Shown: positions 28,192 to 37,009, counted from the stretch's first letter. The stretch: 64,000 nt of DNA from Falsibacillus albus (GCF_003668575.1 NZ_RCVZ01000010.1:18279-82278), one strand, 5' to 3'. Notes: generated from the sequence alone by a model not told the origin. Program-made: numbers and translations.

Positions 28192-28289
28192 CAATCATTT
28201 CTCTTTCTCCTGATTTTTATATGTTTAAAGGTATGTTTTTGAAAATTTTGCTCATTATCAAAGAGTGAATTAAAGCTCCGATCTGATTT

Positions 28290-29006
28290 CTATAGATTAT
28301 CAACAACAATATACGTCGTCCGGATAGGCCCGTGGACGCCTACGACGAGGTTCATTTCGATGTCAGCGCTGTTGCTTGGACCTGAGATGAAATTTATGCA
28401 GGATGGAACGTGCTCTCCTGCTTCAACTTTTTGATGAATATCCTTTGCAGACTGTGTCAATCTTGGGACAATGGTGCTTTTGGGAATGATGGCGATGTAG
28501 CTTGCCGGGAGCAGGCTGACCGTCCTCGCCTTTCCTGCGCTGCTGAATAATACAACTGTTCCCGATTCAGCCAGTGCCATATCGCTGATAGTGATTCCAA
28601 TATCGGCCCTTTCAGCAATGTCAATGTTTTCTTGTCCGAGAGTTGCATCCCATTCATGAATCTCTACTTCTTCTTTGCGGAGTTGATTAAATTTTTCATT
28701 AAGACCCATTTTTTCAAAACGGTCATCGTCACTTGTCACAATGGTCTTTCCATCATATTTATCTATAGTTTGTTCCAATGCTTCGGGTAATTCTGATAAT
28801 GAAACGCATAGGAAGTCAGTATGTATTAGTTCGCATTGATCTTTTAACACCATCATAAGTTCATCCGCATTCAGCCCATTCAGCACATCCCATTGAGGCT
28901 GAAGGTTCCAGCTTGGCTTCTGCACAGCCCTTTCAAGGCGTGTTCTTCCAAGAGCCTGGGAAACGTTTTTTAAAAAAATCTCTTTATTTTGAATGAGCCC
29001 TTTCAT
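28290..29006 (-). CDS. lutC: lactate utilization protein C (LutC/YkgG family)
   Basis: The 238-residue LutC-family protein shows the [19 protein letters not shown] block (about 135-153) and the C-terminal [22 protein letters not shown] motif. LutA, LutB and LutC together oxidise L-lactate to pyruvate in Bacillus. The start is ATG at 29006 behind GAAGGGGG and overlaps the end of lutB by 23 bases, so translation is coupled. It is the last gene of the lut operon. A longer frame to 29081 has no ribosome binding site and is rejected. Confidence 0.95.
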   Translation of the reverse strand: MKGLIQNKEIFLKNVSQALGRTRLERAVQKPSWNLQPQWDVLNGLNADELMMVLKDQCELIHTDFLCVSLSELPEALEQTIDKYDGKTIVTSDDDRFEKMGLNEKFNQLRKEEVEIHEWDATLGQENIDIAERADIGITISDMALAESGTVVLFSSAGKARTVSLLPASYIAIIPKSTIVPRLTQSAKDIHQKVEAGEHVPSCINFISGPSNSADIEMNLVVGVHGPIRTTYIVVDNL

Positions 29007-30435
29007 CGTTGATTCCCCCTTCCATGCTGCGATTTTTGAACCAATCCCTGAAACGTTCTTTCTCCGGTGCTGGAAATTCACGATTATCCGTCCATGCCTT
29101 TAACAGACCTGGACCAGAAGAAATCTTACCATCTTTCGTGAAAGGCTTTACAACGGATGGGGCAAGTTTCGTTCCCATTTTATAAAGATTTGATGATCCC
29201 ATGCCCAATTCGAACCCCTTCATGGCTAGCCACTCCGCTAAATCATTTCTTTTATCCACCTCTATGATTTTTTGCCTGTGCCTGATCAATAACTCATGAA
29301 GCGGAATTTTCACCGGGCAGGCATCTGTGCAGGCTGCACAAAGAGATGATGCAAAAGGCAATTCTTTATAGTCATCATATCCGGCAAGAAGCGGTGTCAA
29401 AACTGCGCCAATCGGTCCTGGATAAATCGATCCGTATGCATGGCCGCCGATGTGGCGATAAACTGGACAAACATTGATGCAGGCGGCACATCTGATGCAA
29501 TGAAGAGCTTCCTGGAATTCAGTGCCTAATATGTTGGAACGTCCATTGTCGACTATGACCAAATGGAATTCTTCCGGTCCATCAACATCCCCTTCGTCTT
29601 TTGGACCAGTCAATGCTGTGACATAGCTCGTCAGTTTTTGTCCAACAGCACTTCTTGTGAGAAGACTCACCATTACATCAAGTTCTTCCCAAGTTGGGAC
29701 GATGCGTTCCATTCCCATGACTGTTATTTGTGCCTTAGGCAAGGCTGTCACCATCCTGGCATTCCCTTCATTCGTTACCAACGCGATCGAGCCTGATTCA
29801 GCTACTGCGAAATTACAGCCGGTAATCCCGACGTCCGCCGCCAAAAATTCCTTGCGCAGCTGCTCCCGGGCAAAAAGCGTCAGCTCATCCGGATCCTCTG
29901 ATTTCGCATACCCGAGACGGTCTTTAAATACATCTCGAATCTGTTCCTTATTTTTGTGCAATGCCGGCGCCACGATATGAGAAGGTGGATCCTGTTCGTC
30001 TATTTGTAAGATATATTCGCCGAGATCACTTTCAATCACTTCGCATCCAATGTCTTCCAACGCCTGATTCAGACCTATTTCCTCGGTCACCATCGATTTC
30101 GATTTGACGATTTTTCTTCCACTACTCTTTTTCACTACATTCCGGATATATTGATTCGCTTCTTCTGCGGTTTGGGCAAAAAAAACATGGCCACCCCGTT
30201 GGGCAATGTTTTCACTTAATTCTCCTAAGTAAAAATCGAGATACTCCATCGTATGCTGCCGAATTTCTTTTGCCAAGCTGCGCCATGATTCCCAATCGCC
30301 AAGTTCTTCCGCCGCATTCAATCGATTTCCTTGGAGCCGTTCCTGCGCAGAGCGCACTGCCCCCCTCATGAATTGATTCCCAAGTCCTGTATCCACGCGT
30401 TTTGAAAACGCGCCCTCCCCGATTTTTATCGACAT
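28984..30435 (-). CDS. lutB: iron-sulfur lactate oxidation protein LutB
   Basis: The 483-residue protein has an N-terminal LUD-type domain related to LutC (with [18 protein letters not shown] near 202-219). Two ferredoxin-like cluster motifs follow: [12 protein letters not shown] (Cys313, 316, 319, 323) and CAACTDACP (Cys366, 369, 373). It should pass electrons from lactate through 4Fe-4S clusters toward the membrane. Its start overlaps lutA by 10 bases. The gene order lutA-lutB-lutC and overlaps match the B. subtilis operon. Confidence 0.95.
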   Translation of the reverse strand: MSIKIGEGAFSKRVDTGLGNQFMRGAVRSAQERLQGNRLNAAEELGDWESWRSLAKEIRQHTMEYLDFYLGELSENIAQRGGHVFFAQTAEEANQYIRNVVKKSSGRKIVKSKSMVTEEIGLNQALEDIGCEVIESDLGEYILQIDEQDPPSHIVAPALHKNKEQIRDVFKDRLGYAKSEDPDELTLFAREQLRKEFLAADVGITGCNFAVAESGSIALVTNEGNARMVTALPKAQITVMGMERIVPTWEELDVMVSLLTRSAVGQKLTSYVTALTGPKDEGDVDGPEEFHLVIVDNGRSNILGTEFQEALHCIRCAACINVCPVYRHIGGHAYGSIYPGPIGAVLTPLLAGYDDYKELPFASSLCAACTDACPVKIPLHELLIRHRQKIIEVDKRNDLAEWLAMKGFELGMGSSNLYKMGTKLAPSVVKPFTKDGKISSGPGLLKAWTDNREFPAPEKERFRDWFKNRSMEGGINDERAHSK

Positions 30436-31160
30436 GCTTGTCCCTCCCGGCTGTTCAAGATTTCGGCTATATGCATCACTTTTATCGGCTTTCCCTTTCG
30501 TTCGATTCGGCCGCCGATATTCATCAGACAGCCTCCATCTGCACCAATCAGGATTTCCGCTTCTGTTTCATCGATATTGGAAATCTTTTCGTCAACCATT
30601 TCCTCCGAGATGCTGCTCATCTTTACGGAGAACGTTCCTCCGAAACCGCAGCAATCCTGCGAATTTGGCAGATTGATAAGCTCTAAACCTTTTACATTTT
30701 TCAATAGTTTAATAGGTGCATCCTGTACACCGAGCAGCCTGGTCATATGACAGGATGTATGATAAGTGGCCCTGCCAGCAAAGACAGCCCCCGTATCTTC
30801 CAATTTCAAGACTTCCACCAAGAATTGTGTCAATTCGTACGTTTTTGCTTTCAATTTTTGTGCCCTTTCCTGCCATTCGGGCTCATTTACGAACAGAGAC
30901 TCGTACTCCTTCAACATGTAAGCGCAAGAACCGGATGGGGTGACAACGTATTCTGATTCTGAGAATACTTGAATCATATGCTTGGCTATATGTTTGGCCG
31001 CTTTTTGATACCCACTGTTAAATGCGGGCTGGCCGCAGCATGTCTGAGCCTCAGGGAAATCAACCTCGCATCCCAATCGTTCCAGCAGCTCAACCGCTGC
31101 CTTCCCTGCACGAACATAAAATAAGTCACATAGACAAGTAATGAATAAAGAAACTTTCAT
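30426..31160 (-). CDS. lutA: lactate utilization protein LutA (CCG-domain protein)
   Basis: The 244-residue protein has two CCG domains, with [12 protein letters not shown] (about 40-51) and [12 protein letters not shown] (about 167-178), which bind an iron-sulfur cluster as in GlpC and HdrB. It is the first gene of the lut operon and has an AAAAGGAG box before ATG 31160. In B. subtilis the operon is repressed by LutR and subject to catabolite control. No LutR gene is nearby and I could not assign an operator with confidence. Confidence 0.95.
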   Translation of the reverse strand: MKVSLFITCLCDLFYVRAGKAAVELLERLGCEVDFPEAQTCCGQPAFNSGYQKAAKHIAKHMIQVFSESEYVVTPSGSCAYMLKEYESLFVNEPEWQERAQKLKAKTYELTQFLVEVLKLEDTGAVFAGRATYHTSCHMTRLLGVQDAPIKLLKNVKGLELINLPNSQDCCGFGGTFSVKMSSISEEMVDEKISNIDETEAEILIGADGGCLMNIGGRIERKGKPIKVMHIAEILNSREGQACR

Positions 31161-31373
31161 GGTGAGGAACTCCTTTTTTAGAATGATTTCCGATCTTCAT
31201 TGAGTATAGCTTTCTCGCTATTTTATGGACGAATTGTTTAAAGATTGAAAAACAGCGATGTTATGGATATTTCTATTTTACAACATTTTGAAACTGAATA
31301 TTTACTATCCTATTGATTTCCCCTTGGATCGAAGCAGAATGAATAACACTTCCGGGTCATTTGATAGATAAAA

Positions 31374-31395
31374 AAAGCCATCCAAATGGATAGCT
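31374..31395 (-). terminator. intrinsic terminator of the DUF2339 gene
   Basis: On the minus strand the arms AAGC-ATCC and GGAT-GCTT (one mismatch) enclose an ATTT loop and lead into a run of T. It directly follows the stop codon at 31396. Confidence 0.75.
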
Positions 31396-33282
31396 TTATG
31401 CTTTTTTCACGTAGTACAACCTGGAAAGAACGATCCCAATCATTCCTAATCCGATAAAAAGGATCGCACGAATAACAATGGTCACATACTGAAGATCAAA
31501 TAAAATCAGTTTTCCCAGTGTCAATAAAAGCAGCCCCATCCCAAGCAGTCTCAAGGCTTTATTGTTATATAGCACCCCCGCAATGAGGCAAACGGAAGCA
31601 TAGATGGCCCAACTGAATGAGATGGACATCATTTCGATATTAAAAGTGTAGCCTTTTGTCAGGCTGCTGACCATCAACGTGATAAACGCAAGCTGCACCA
31701 ATGTATTTACAGCAATGATAAAGTAATGGATTATCGCCTGATCCTGATAATATCTTTTTGTCCATAGATATAGTCCTGAAAGGGAAATCAATCCTGTGAA
31801 CCAGAGAATAGTTTCCCAGCCCAGCTTGATTACAGGAAGCTCGACGAGGAATACAACATGCATCAGGACAGCGATGATGCTTAAGCCGATCATCATTTCC
31901 TTTTTCTCTTGATGGAAACGATTGTTCATTTCAATCAAACCATACATTGAAGCAATGAACCCAATCCAAACGAAGGTTTCACCACTCCAAAGCTTGTCGA
32001 TCGGTTGGACCATGACCATCAATCCACCGATGATGTATATGATATATCCTGAAATCTTTTGAAGTTCAAGCTTGAATTTTTCACCAAGATACACTGCAGC
32101 AATCCCCTCAAGCAGAAGTGCTGCCATTGTTGCAGCTTGATCATTTTCAAATAGCTGAAACCAAAGCAGTCCTAGTCCGAACGTAGCAATGGATAACGAC
32201 ACGGACATGAATTCATTTCTGGAAGTTTTATTAGCAATGAAAGCAATCGTGCAATAAACAAGGACCATCATCAATAAGTATCCGTTAAATATCGTTTCAG
32301 GAAGCAACCCTGCCTTTGCCCATGCAGTAGTGAGGACAAAGCTGGTAAATAAGATCGGGATCGGCAAAAGAGTATCCAGCTTTTTGAAAAACACGGAATA
32401 GAAAATAAGAAAGTGCTGCATTAACGCTCCAATCGCAATCACGAGCAGGATATCCTGCTGATATTGATCCGGTGTTACAATAAAGAAAAGTGCCAAAACA
32501 AAATGCAAAAGCCCCGTCGCTATAAAAAATAAAAGCTTATATCCAGTGTGAATCGCAAAATATAGTAAAACGCCATAGAAAAATATTTCATAGATAACCC
32601 CAACAAAAGGCGGCCCCTCCTGCCCGGCAAGCAGGAATGGGATCAAATAACCCATAACCGCGAAAAGGATTGCCATCACTTCTGAACGATGGCGTTTTGA
32701 TAAATAGATCCCCAATCCAATCCATAGGATATTCATGATAAATGCTGGAGCAGCCGGAATCATCCCATACAAGCTGTTCATGGCAAACGTAGTTAATATG
32801 AGAATCGACACAGAGCCCGTCAATAGTACTTTCCCCAAGGCTGAACGATCGTGCTTGAATTGCTTTTCTCCGATGAACATGATGATGCCCGCTGACACGA
32901 ATCCCAATATCACCCGCGCGGTTTCCGTCAGGATGCTGTACTCCACAGCGACCTTGAATCCCCATACAACACCTAAGAGCAGAACGAATATGAAGATCCT
33001 CGGAAGCCAGACCCTTCCGATCGCGTATTCCCAGTCGATCGGTTCTGTTTCCGTTTTGGTTATGGAGGTGGCCGATTGATTATTATTCGAAGCTTTTTCT
33101 TTAAAAATAGGCTCTGTAGGCAGTCCACTTCTCTTTGTTTCCGCACCCTTCAATTCATGAGCAAGTCTGATTTCTTTCCCGCCTTCTTCTTCCCTAACAT
33201 CCAGCCGCTTCTTAAGCAGCCGAACTTCATTTTCCAGCTGATGGACACGCTCTTCCAAATGCTCGAAGCTTTGCTGATCCAC
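31396..33282 (-). CDS. DUF2339 polytopic membrane protein
   Basis: The 628-residue protein begins with a coiled coil (5-30: EHLEERVHQLENEVRLLKKRLD), a polar linker to about 85, and then some seventeen or more hydrophobic segments to the end. This matches the DUF2339 family of predicted membrane proteins, whose function is unknown. The segment PIDWEYAIGRVWLPRIFIF that opens the membrane part is typical. The start is GTG at 33282 with AAGGGGG upstream. It is monocistronic. Confidence 0.85.
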   Translation of the reverse strand: MDQQSFEHLEERVHQLENEVRLLKKRLDVREEEGGKEIRLAHELKGAETKRSGLPTEPIFKEKASNNNQSATSITKTETEPIDWEYAIGRVWLPRIFIFVLLLGVVWGFKVAVEYSILTETARVILGFVSAGIIMFIGEKQFKHDRSALGKVLLTGSVSILILTTFAMNSLYGMIPAAPAFIMNILWIGLGIYLSKRHRSEVMAILFAVMGYLIPFLLAGQEGPPFVGVIYEIFFYGVLLYFAIHTGYKLLFFIATGLLHFVLALFFIVTPDQYQQDILLVIAIGALMQHFLIFYSVFFKKLDTLLPIPILFTSFVLTTAWAKAGLLPETIFNGYLLMMVLVYCTIAFIANKTSRNEFMSVSLSIATFGLGLLWFQLFENDQAATMAALLLEGIAAVYLGEKFKLELQKISGYIIYIIGGLMVMVQPIDKLWSGETFVWIGFIASMYGLIEMNNRFHQEKKEMMIGLSIIAVLMHVVFLVELPVIKLGWETILWFTGLISLSGLYLWTKRYYQDQAIIHYFIIAVNTLVQLAFITLMVSSLTKGYTFNIEMMSISFSWAIYASVCLIAGVLYNNKALRLLGMGLLLLTLGKLILFDLQYVTIVIRAILFIGLGMIGIVLSRLYYVKKA

Positions 33283-33361
33283 ACGATCTCCCCCTTGAAC
33301 TCCACTAATAAACCAATCTCAAATTCCATTAATATCCTATTTTTACATTATAGTTGAAAAA

Positions 33362-33402
33362 GGTGACAGGCACCATCCATTTATTGGATGGTGCCTGTCA
33401 CC
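33362..33402. repeat. 41-bp hairpin repeat, copy 7
   Basis: Perfect 17-bp arms around loop ATTTATT, 5 bases after the yunB stop codon. Confidence 0.95.
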
Positions 33403-33407
33403 TTGAA

Positions 33408-34184
33408 TTAATTCCCAGATCCAGGAGGAATGACGACAGGGTTGAAGTTGTCTTTTCCCCCGCCTCCGTTGTAGTAGAGCGGGACTTTTCCCGGGTGGAA
33501 GAGATCGCCTATCTTGACCGAATTGGAGATCTCAATCGGCTTCGAGCGCAGCGGGATAATGACATTCATTTGTATTTTTACATTGATATAAACTTCCAGG
33601 TACGTATTGTTAATTCCGGTTTCAACGATTTTGGTTTCGACATTGGATGTGACAGCGCCGAGAATTTCCAATTTAACAGGGATTTTCGGTCCTAAATTAG
33701 AGAAGAGCGTTTGCTTCGTGGCCATTCCAAGCGGTACATAATATACGATTCCGTGCTGCTGTTTCGATTCTTCATAATCAATGTTTATATCCCGGTACAA
33801 ATCTTCTAAATCATCAATCTCGCCATTTTCCATTAAATCCAGGTATTTTTGTACCCTTGTAGTCGCTTCTGAGATGACCCTATTATAAATTTGAGGGTTG
33901 AAGCTATAGGATAAATCATCACCAGACCCACGAGTGACAATCAATTTATCGATATCGATATTTTCCGAGATTTTCTTTGAAATGGCATCATTGATTGCTT
34001 GTGAGCCGAATTGCGTCGCCTTCGTTTCGGCTATGCTCATCAGGATGGGTTCGATGTTCTTATTTATTACAACTAAACTGATTGCAGTCGAGAAGCAGAA
34101 AAAGATAAAAGTAATCAAAAACACGTAGCGAAAAGGCAAGGGACCATATTTCCGTTTGAACTTGCTCTTATTCTTCCTAAGCAC
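33408..34184 (-). CDS. yunB: sporulation protein YunB
   Basis: The 258-residue protein has a basic N-terminus, one membrane anchor (about 20-42) and an external domain. That domain carries features of the YunB family: ATQFGSQAINDAI near 55-67, IVYYVPLGMATKQTLFSNLGPKIPVK and the tail IPLRSKPIEISNSVKIGDLFHPGKVP. In B. subtilis yunB is expressed in the mother cell under sigma-E and a mutant sporulates poorly; the molecular role is unclear. The start is GTG at 34184 behind GAGGAGGGG. Hairpin copies 7 and 8 flank it. Confidence 0.9.
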   Translation of the reverse strand: MLRKNKSKFKRKYGPLPFRYVFLITFIFFCFSTAISLVVINKNIEPILMSIAETKATQFGSQAINDAISKKISENIDIDKLIVTRGSGDDLSYSFNPQIYNRVISEATTRVQKYLDLMENGEIDDLEDLYRDINIDYEESKQQHGIVYYVPLGMATKQTLFSNLGPKIPVKLEILGAVTSNVETKIVETGINNTYLEVYINVKIQMNVIIPLRSKPIEISNSVKIGDLFHPGKVPLYYNGGGGKDNFNPVVIPPGSGN

Positions 34185-34248
34185 AACACCCCTCCTCGCT
34201 TTAAATTATATGCATGGACCAATCAAACAATATCCAAAAATAAAAAAG

Positions 34249-34289
34249 GGTGACAGGCACCATCCATTTTCTGGATGGTGCCTGTCACC
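34249..34289. repeat. 41-bp hairpin repeat, copy 8
   Basis: Perfect 17-bp arms around loop ATTTTCT (as copy 4), 28 bases after the stop of the next minus-strand gene. CTTTT follows on the plus strand. Confidence 0.95.
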
Positions 34290-34317
34290 CTTTTCGTGGG
34301 GTCTTCAATACTCCTAT

Positions 34318-34782
34318 TCATGATAAACTTCTTGAATTTTTTGCATACCCTCTCATCAATATCTGAAAATCCTTGGTTTCTAAAACTTCTATATGATTGC
34401 GACCAGCCATATTTATAAGTTTTTCATATAAGGAAGATGGCTCAAACCGCGTTAACTTAATTCGTGAATCATCCATCATATAGATAACCGCTCGCCTGGT
34501 AGCCCATCCGACACGCATACATTTTATTCTTTTGATTTCAGATACATGAATGGCTCGTTGATATAGGACCCTGTTCAAAAAAGTAACACGATAAACAACC
34601 TGATCATCATTCATTTCAATTTCAATTTCGATCTTGAGGAGACCAATAATAAAAAGTGCGGCAATTGGAAAAATAATTCTCCAATGACGATCGATGCCAT
34701 CTACCGTGATGGTACTGCCAATAAATGATAAAACGAGGATGAAATATAGCGGCCATTTTCTTCTCTTTGAGTAAAACTTCAT
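34318..34782 (-). CDS. small membrane protein with PH-like cytoplasmic domain
   Basis: The 154-residue protein has two N-terminal hydrophobic segments (9-25 and 35-50). A soluble part of alternating beta strands (VVYRVTFLNRVLYQR, EIKRIKCMRVG, RRAVIYMMDDSRIKLTRF) and a final helix suggest a bacterial PH-like fold. I cannot name the family. ATG at 34782 is 5 bases after AGAAGGTGG; the upstream GTG at 34791 is part of that box. It is divergent from the MerR-type gene, and its promoter would lie in the 34783-34900 region. Confidence 0.6.
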   Translation of the reverse strand: MKFYSKRRKWPLYFILVLSFIGSTITVDGIDRHWRIIFPIAALFIIGLLKIEIEIEMNDDQVVYRVTFLNRVLYQRAIHVSEIKRIKCMRVGWATRRAVIYMMDDSRIKLTRFEPSSLYEKLINMAGRNHIEVLETKDFQILMRGYAKNSRSLS

Positions 34783-34896
34783 CATTTCCACCTTCTAGCG
34801 TCATTTCATTCCTCCAAATTATACCATATTTTCAGATTATTGAAATTTTGACTTAAATCATTGTGTAATAAAAAAATGAATTTCTGATAAATAGGT

Positions 34897-34927
34897 TTGA
34901 CTTTGACGCAGCGTGAAGGTGTACAGT
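34897..34927 (+). promoter_or_regulatory. MerR-type promoter with 19-base spacer and dyad
   Basis: TTGACT (34897-34902) and TACAGT (34922-34927) are 19 bases apart, the elongated spacing used by MerR-family activators. The spacer begins inside the dyad CTTTGACGC-A-GCGTGAAGG (34901-34919), a near-perfect inverted repeat that should bind the downstream Mta-like regulator. Confidence 0.8.
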
Positions 34928-34949
34928 TAAATTGTCAGGAGGTGAGCAC

Positions 34950-35714
34950 GTGGAATATACAGTCAAGAAGCTGGGCCGATTGGCTGGAGTCAGCACTAGG
35001 ACTTTACGATATTATGACGAAATTGATCTTCTTAAGCCGGCAAGAATCAATTCGTCTGGCTACCGGATATACGGTCAAAAAGAAGTAGATCGGCTGCAGC
35101 AAATCCTTTTTTACAGGGAACTAGGTGTTAGTTTGGAAAAAATAAAAGAAATCATGACATCACCATCCTTTGATGGAGCAAGAGCGCTTCAAGAACACCA
35201 TGAACTGCTCCTCGACAAGCGCAGGCAATTGGATCTTCTCATTAGAAATGTTGAAAAGACCATTGCAGAAAAAGAAGGGAGAATGAAGATGACGAATCAA
35301 GATAAATTTGAAGGCTTTAAAAAGGAAATGGTTGAAGATAATGAAAAGAAATATGGTGAAGAAATACGGAGCAAATACGGAAACGAAGCGGTCGAACAAT
35401 CAAACGCAAAAGTCATGAACATGACCGAGGAACAGCATAAAGAAGTCACTCGAATCTCTGAGGAATTGGCGGATACGTTGGCAGCAGCATTCAAGTCCGG
35501 AAATCCGGCTGGACCCCTCGCTCAAAAAACGGCTGACCTACACAAACAATGGCTGATGCATTATTGGAGTCATTACAGCAAAGAAGCGCATGCAGGTCTT
35601 GCTCAAATGTATGTGGATGATGAACGCTTCAAAGCAAATTACGACAAAAATCAACCTGGTACAGCAGAATTTTTACGGGATGCCATCCATATTTATACCG
35701 GTGTAAAGCAGTAA
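34950..35714 (+). CDS. MerR-family regulator with TipAS domain (Mta/TipA-like)
   Basis: The 254-residue protein has a MerR DNA-binding domain (1-70, with TRTLRYYDEIDLLKP and SGYRIYG), a long dimerisation helix (about 75-115) and a C-terminal TipAS-like drug-recognition domain (about 122-254, with HWSHYSKEAH-type and MYVDDERFKANYDK segments). This is the plan of B. subtilis Mta, which activates multidrug efflux genes. The start is GTG at 34950, 5 bases after AGGAGGTG; an upstream TTG is part of the leader. Its own promoter carries the MerR-type dyad, so autoregulation is likely. No efflux gene is adjacent. Confidence 0.9.
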   Translation: MEYTVKKLGRLAGVSTRTLRYYDEIDLLKPARINSSGYRIYGQKEVDRLQQILFYRELGVSLEKIKEIMTSPSFDGARALQEHHELLLDKRRQLDLLIRNVEKTIAEKEGRMKMTNQDKFEGFKKEMVEDNEKKYGEEIRSKYGNEAVEQSNAKVMNMTEEQHKEVTRISEELADTLAAAFKSGNPAGPLAQKTADLHKQWLMHYWSHYSKEAHAGLAQMYVDDERFKANYDKNQPGTAEFLRDAIHIYTGVKQ

Positions 35715-35719
35715 AAAAA

Positions 35720-35755
35720 GGGGCACCATCCATTTTTTGGATGGTGCCTGTCACC
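35720..35755. repeat. 41-bp hairpin repeat, copy 9 (one arm shortened)
   Basis: The right arm is complete (35739-35755) but the left arm lacks the TGACAG block, leaving GGCACCATCC (35722-35731) around loop ATTTTTT. A 10-bp stem remains, followed by CTTTT. It lies between convergent genes, 5 bases after the MerR stop and 6 bases from the stop of the 42-residue gene. Confidence 0.9.
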
Positions 35756-35761
35756 CTTTTC

Positions 35762-35890
35762 TCATCCCAACATTCCTTTCAGTGATTTAAATAATTTCAT
35801 GGCTATTCGGTTTTGAACATTCATTTTGTGCTTCCCTTTATATACGGTGAGGTTTTTCCCGTTCTTGTTAGTCATTTTCTTTTCTTCCAT
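35762..35890 (-). CDS. 42-residue basic protein, candidate third SpoIIS component
   Basis: A minus-strand frame from ATG 35890 with GGAGG 9 bases upstream encodes 42 residues. It is rich in Lys and Asn at the start (MEEKKMTNKNGKNLTVYKGK) and ends in a possible amphipathic helix (NRIAMKLFKSLKGML). It lies 98 bases downstream of the candidate SpoIISB-like gene on the same strand. A third small gene (SpoIISC) is known from B. subtilis and B. cereus spoIIS loci, as I recall. Position supports this role here, but no sequence similarity could be checked. Confidence 0.55.
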   Translation of the reverse strand: MEEKKMTNKNGKNLTVYKGKHKMNVQNRIAMKLFKSLKGMLG

Positions 35891-35962
35891 TATGCTCTTC
35901 CTCCAGCTGTCTTTTTTATCAACATATCCAGAAGAAGCGTTTTTTATGACGAAATAGAAAAA

Positions 35963-35988
35963 AGAGCAATCTCTGAATGGATTGCTCT
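35963..35988 (-). terminator. intrinsic terminator after the SpoIISB-like gene
   Basis: A perfect 9-bp stem AGAGCAATC/GATTGCTCT (35963-35971 with 35980-35988) with an 8-base loop is followed on the minus strand by a T run. It directly follows the stop codon at 35989. Confidence 0.8.
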
Positions 35989-36126
35989 CTATCTATTTGC
36001 GATAAGCTCAAGTGCTCTTTTATTCATTTTTCGGATATCCCGGGATGTTTTGCTTGTCGACTGTTTGGTGATTTTGGTGATTTTCAACTTATCTTTATCG
36101 TTTATTTTCTTTTCCTTGTTTTTCAT
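35989..36126 (-). CDS. SpoIISB-like antitoxin candidate, 45 residues
   Basis: A frame from ATG 36126 with GGGAGGG 6 bases upstream encodes 45 residues. It is highly basic and low in hydrophobics, so probably disordered when alone. It starts MKNKEKKINDKDKLKITK and ends RDIRKMNKRALELIANR. B. subtilis SpoIISB is likewise a short, basic, disordered protein that wraps the SpoIISA cytoplasmic domain; the ending of charged residues around Asn/Leu resembles it loosely. It lies 49 bases downstream of the SpoIISA-like gene, has an internal promoter and ends in a strong terminator. Confidence 0.65.
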   Translation of the reverse strand: MKNKEKKINDKDKLKITKITKQSTSKTSRDIRKMNKRALELIANR

Positions 36127-36161
36127 CTTTAACCCTCCCTGTGAGAAGTGGCCTCTCTATT

Positions 36162-36170
36162 ATTATACCA
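36162..36170 (-). promoter_or_regulatory. extended -10 promoter for the antitoxin gene
   Basis: On the minus strand TGGTATAAT (plus 36162-36170) is a consensus extended -10 element located between the toxin stop and the antitoxin start. No good -35 was found, which is acceptable for TGnTATAAT promoters. It would let the antitoxin be made independently of the toxin. Confidence 0.6.
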
Positions 36171-36175
36171 CGATT

Positions 36176-36931
36176 TTAATTGAATGAATCATAGAGATAC
36201 ACTAAATTTGCAATATGGATTGCATCGACTTCAAGCAATATTCCATTTTGATTATGTAGGACTGCCAGAACCATGTTAGCCGATGATGGATATGCCGGAA
36301 TGATCATTAAATCTTCTCCATCCAAGGACACGATTTCTGATTCAAACAACATAACAGCTATATCATCTGTATCCAGTTCTTCAATATTATACGTATTCGT
36401 GATTGTGGAGAGTGTACTTCTTATGGAAGCTCTAAGCTCCCCTTCTTCTATGGAATTACCCAGTTCATAAACGAATACTGAAAGACCGAATTGTTCTGCG
36501 TATATATTCAAGTACTGATGCAATGTCACCGGTTCACCCTCGAATGGCAAAGTGGTTTGCTGAAGCATGTAGGACATATAATTCGTTTTCTTTACCATAT
36601 TACGTTGGATGGCATCATTTTTTTGTATCGTATCCTTAAAGAAGTCCCCATATTGAAACTCTGTATTCCATATCTTCATAATACTGGGTGTCAGCAAAAC
36701 TGATATGTCAATGAACACAATGACAGCAGCTAATTGCAATATCAGCTTCCAATCAGCCGGTTCCAAATCGCCCACAATCACCCCAATACCCAAACCGACC
36801 ACAAATATTACATAAAACGTCTTTCTCAACATCCGCAGCACCAAGTAATACTCCATTTGTCGGAAAACTGAAAATAACCATATCCCAACGATATAAATCA
36901 ACAATACTGCCAATAACATTTGAACATACAT
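36176..36931 (-). CDS. spoIISA: SpoIISA-family membrane toxin
   Basis: The 251-residue protein has three N-terminal membrane helices (about 4-22, 37-53, 63-81) and a cytoplasmic domain from about 90. This is the topology and length (248 residues) of B. subtilis SpoIISA. Shared local features include RKTFYVIFVVG after the first loop, the YAEQFGLSV segment and the final IANLVYLYDS helix. SpoIISA perforates or disturbs the membrane and kills unless bound by SpoIISB. The start is ATG at 36931 with GGAG 9 bases upstream. Two short basic genes follow, as expected for the SpoIIS locus. Identity is from pattern only. Confidence 0.75.
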   Translation of the reverse strand: MYVQMLLAVLLIYIVGIWLFSVFRQMEYYLVLRMLRKTFYVIFVVGLGIGVIVGDLEPADWKLILQLAAVIVFIDISVLLTPSIMKIWNTEFQYGDFFKDTIQKNDAIQRNMVKKTNYMSYMLQQTTLPFEGEPVTLHQYLNIYAEQFGLSVFVYELGNSIEEGELRASIRSTLSTITNTYNIEELDTDDIAVMLFESEIVSLDGEDLMIIPAYPSSANMVLAVLHNQNGILLEVDAIHIANLVYLYDSFN

Positions 36932-36964
36932 CGGCTAAAGCTCCAATTCTATATTATTTTTTTT

Positions 36965-37005
36965 GGTGACAGGCACCATCCAGAATATGGATGGTGCCTG
37001 TCACC
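36965..37005. repeat. 41-bp hairpin repeat, copy 10
   Basis: Perfect 17-bp arms around loop AGAATAT, 4 bases after the stop codon of the DUF2161 gene and 33 bases before the SpoIISA start. On the minus strand it is followed by A, not T, so it would be an unusual terminator in that direction. Confidence 0.95.
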
Positions 37006-37009
37006 CACC

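Noticed and set aside
28004..28198. Minus-strand 64-codon frame with a nearby AGGAGA box
   Set aside because: The protein sequence looks random, crosses the DUF4396 terminator and runs into that gene antisense.
2617..37005. Hairpin repeats as a CRISPR array
   Set aside because: The copies are palindromic, kilobases apart and have no regular spacers; no cas gene is present.
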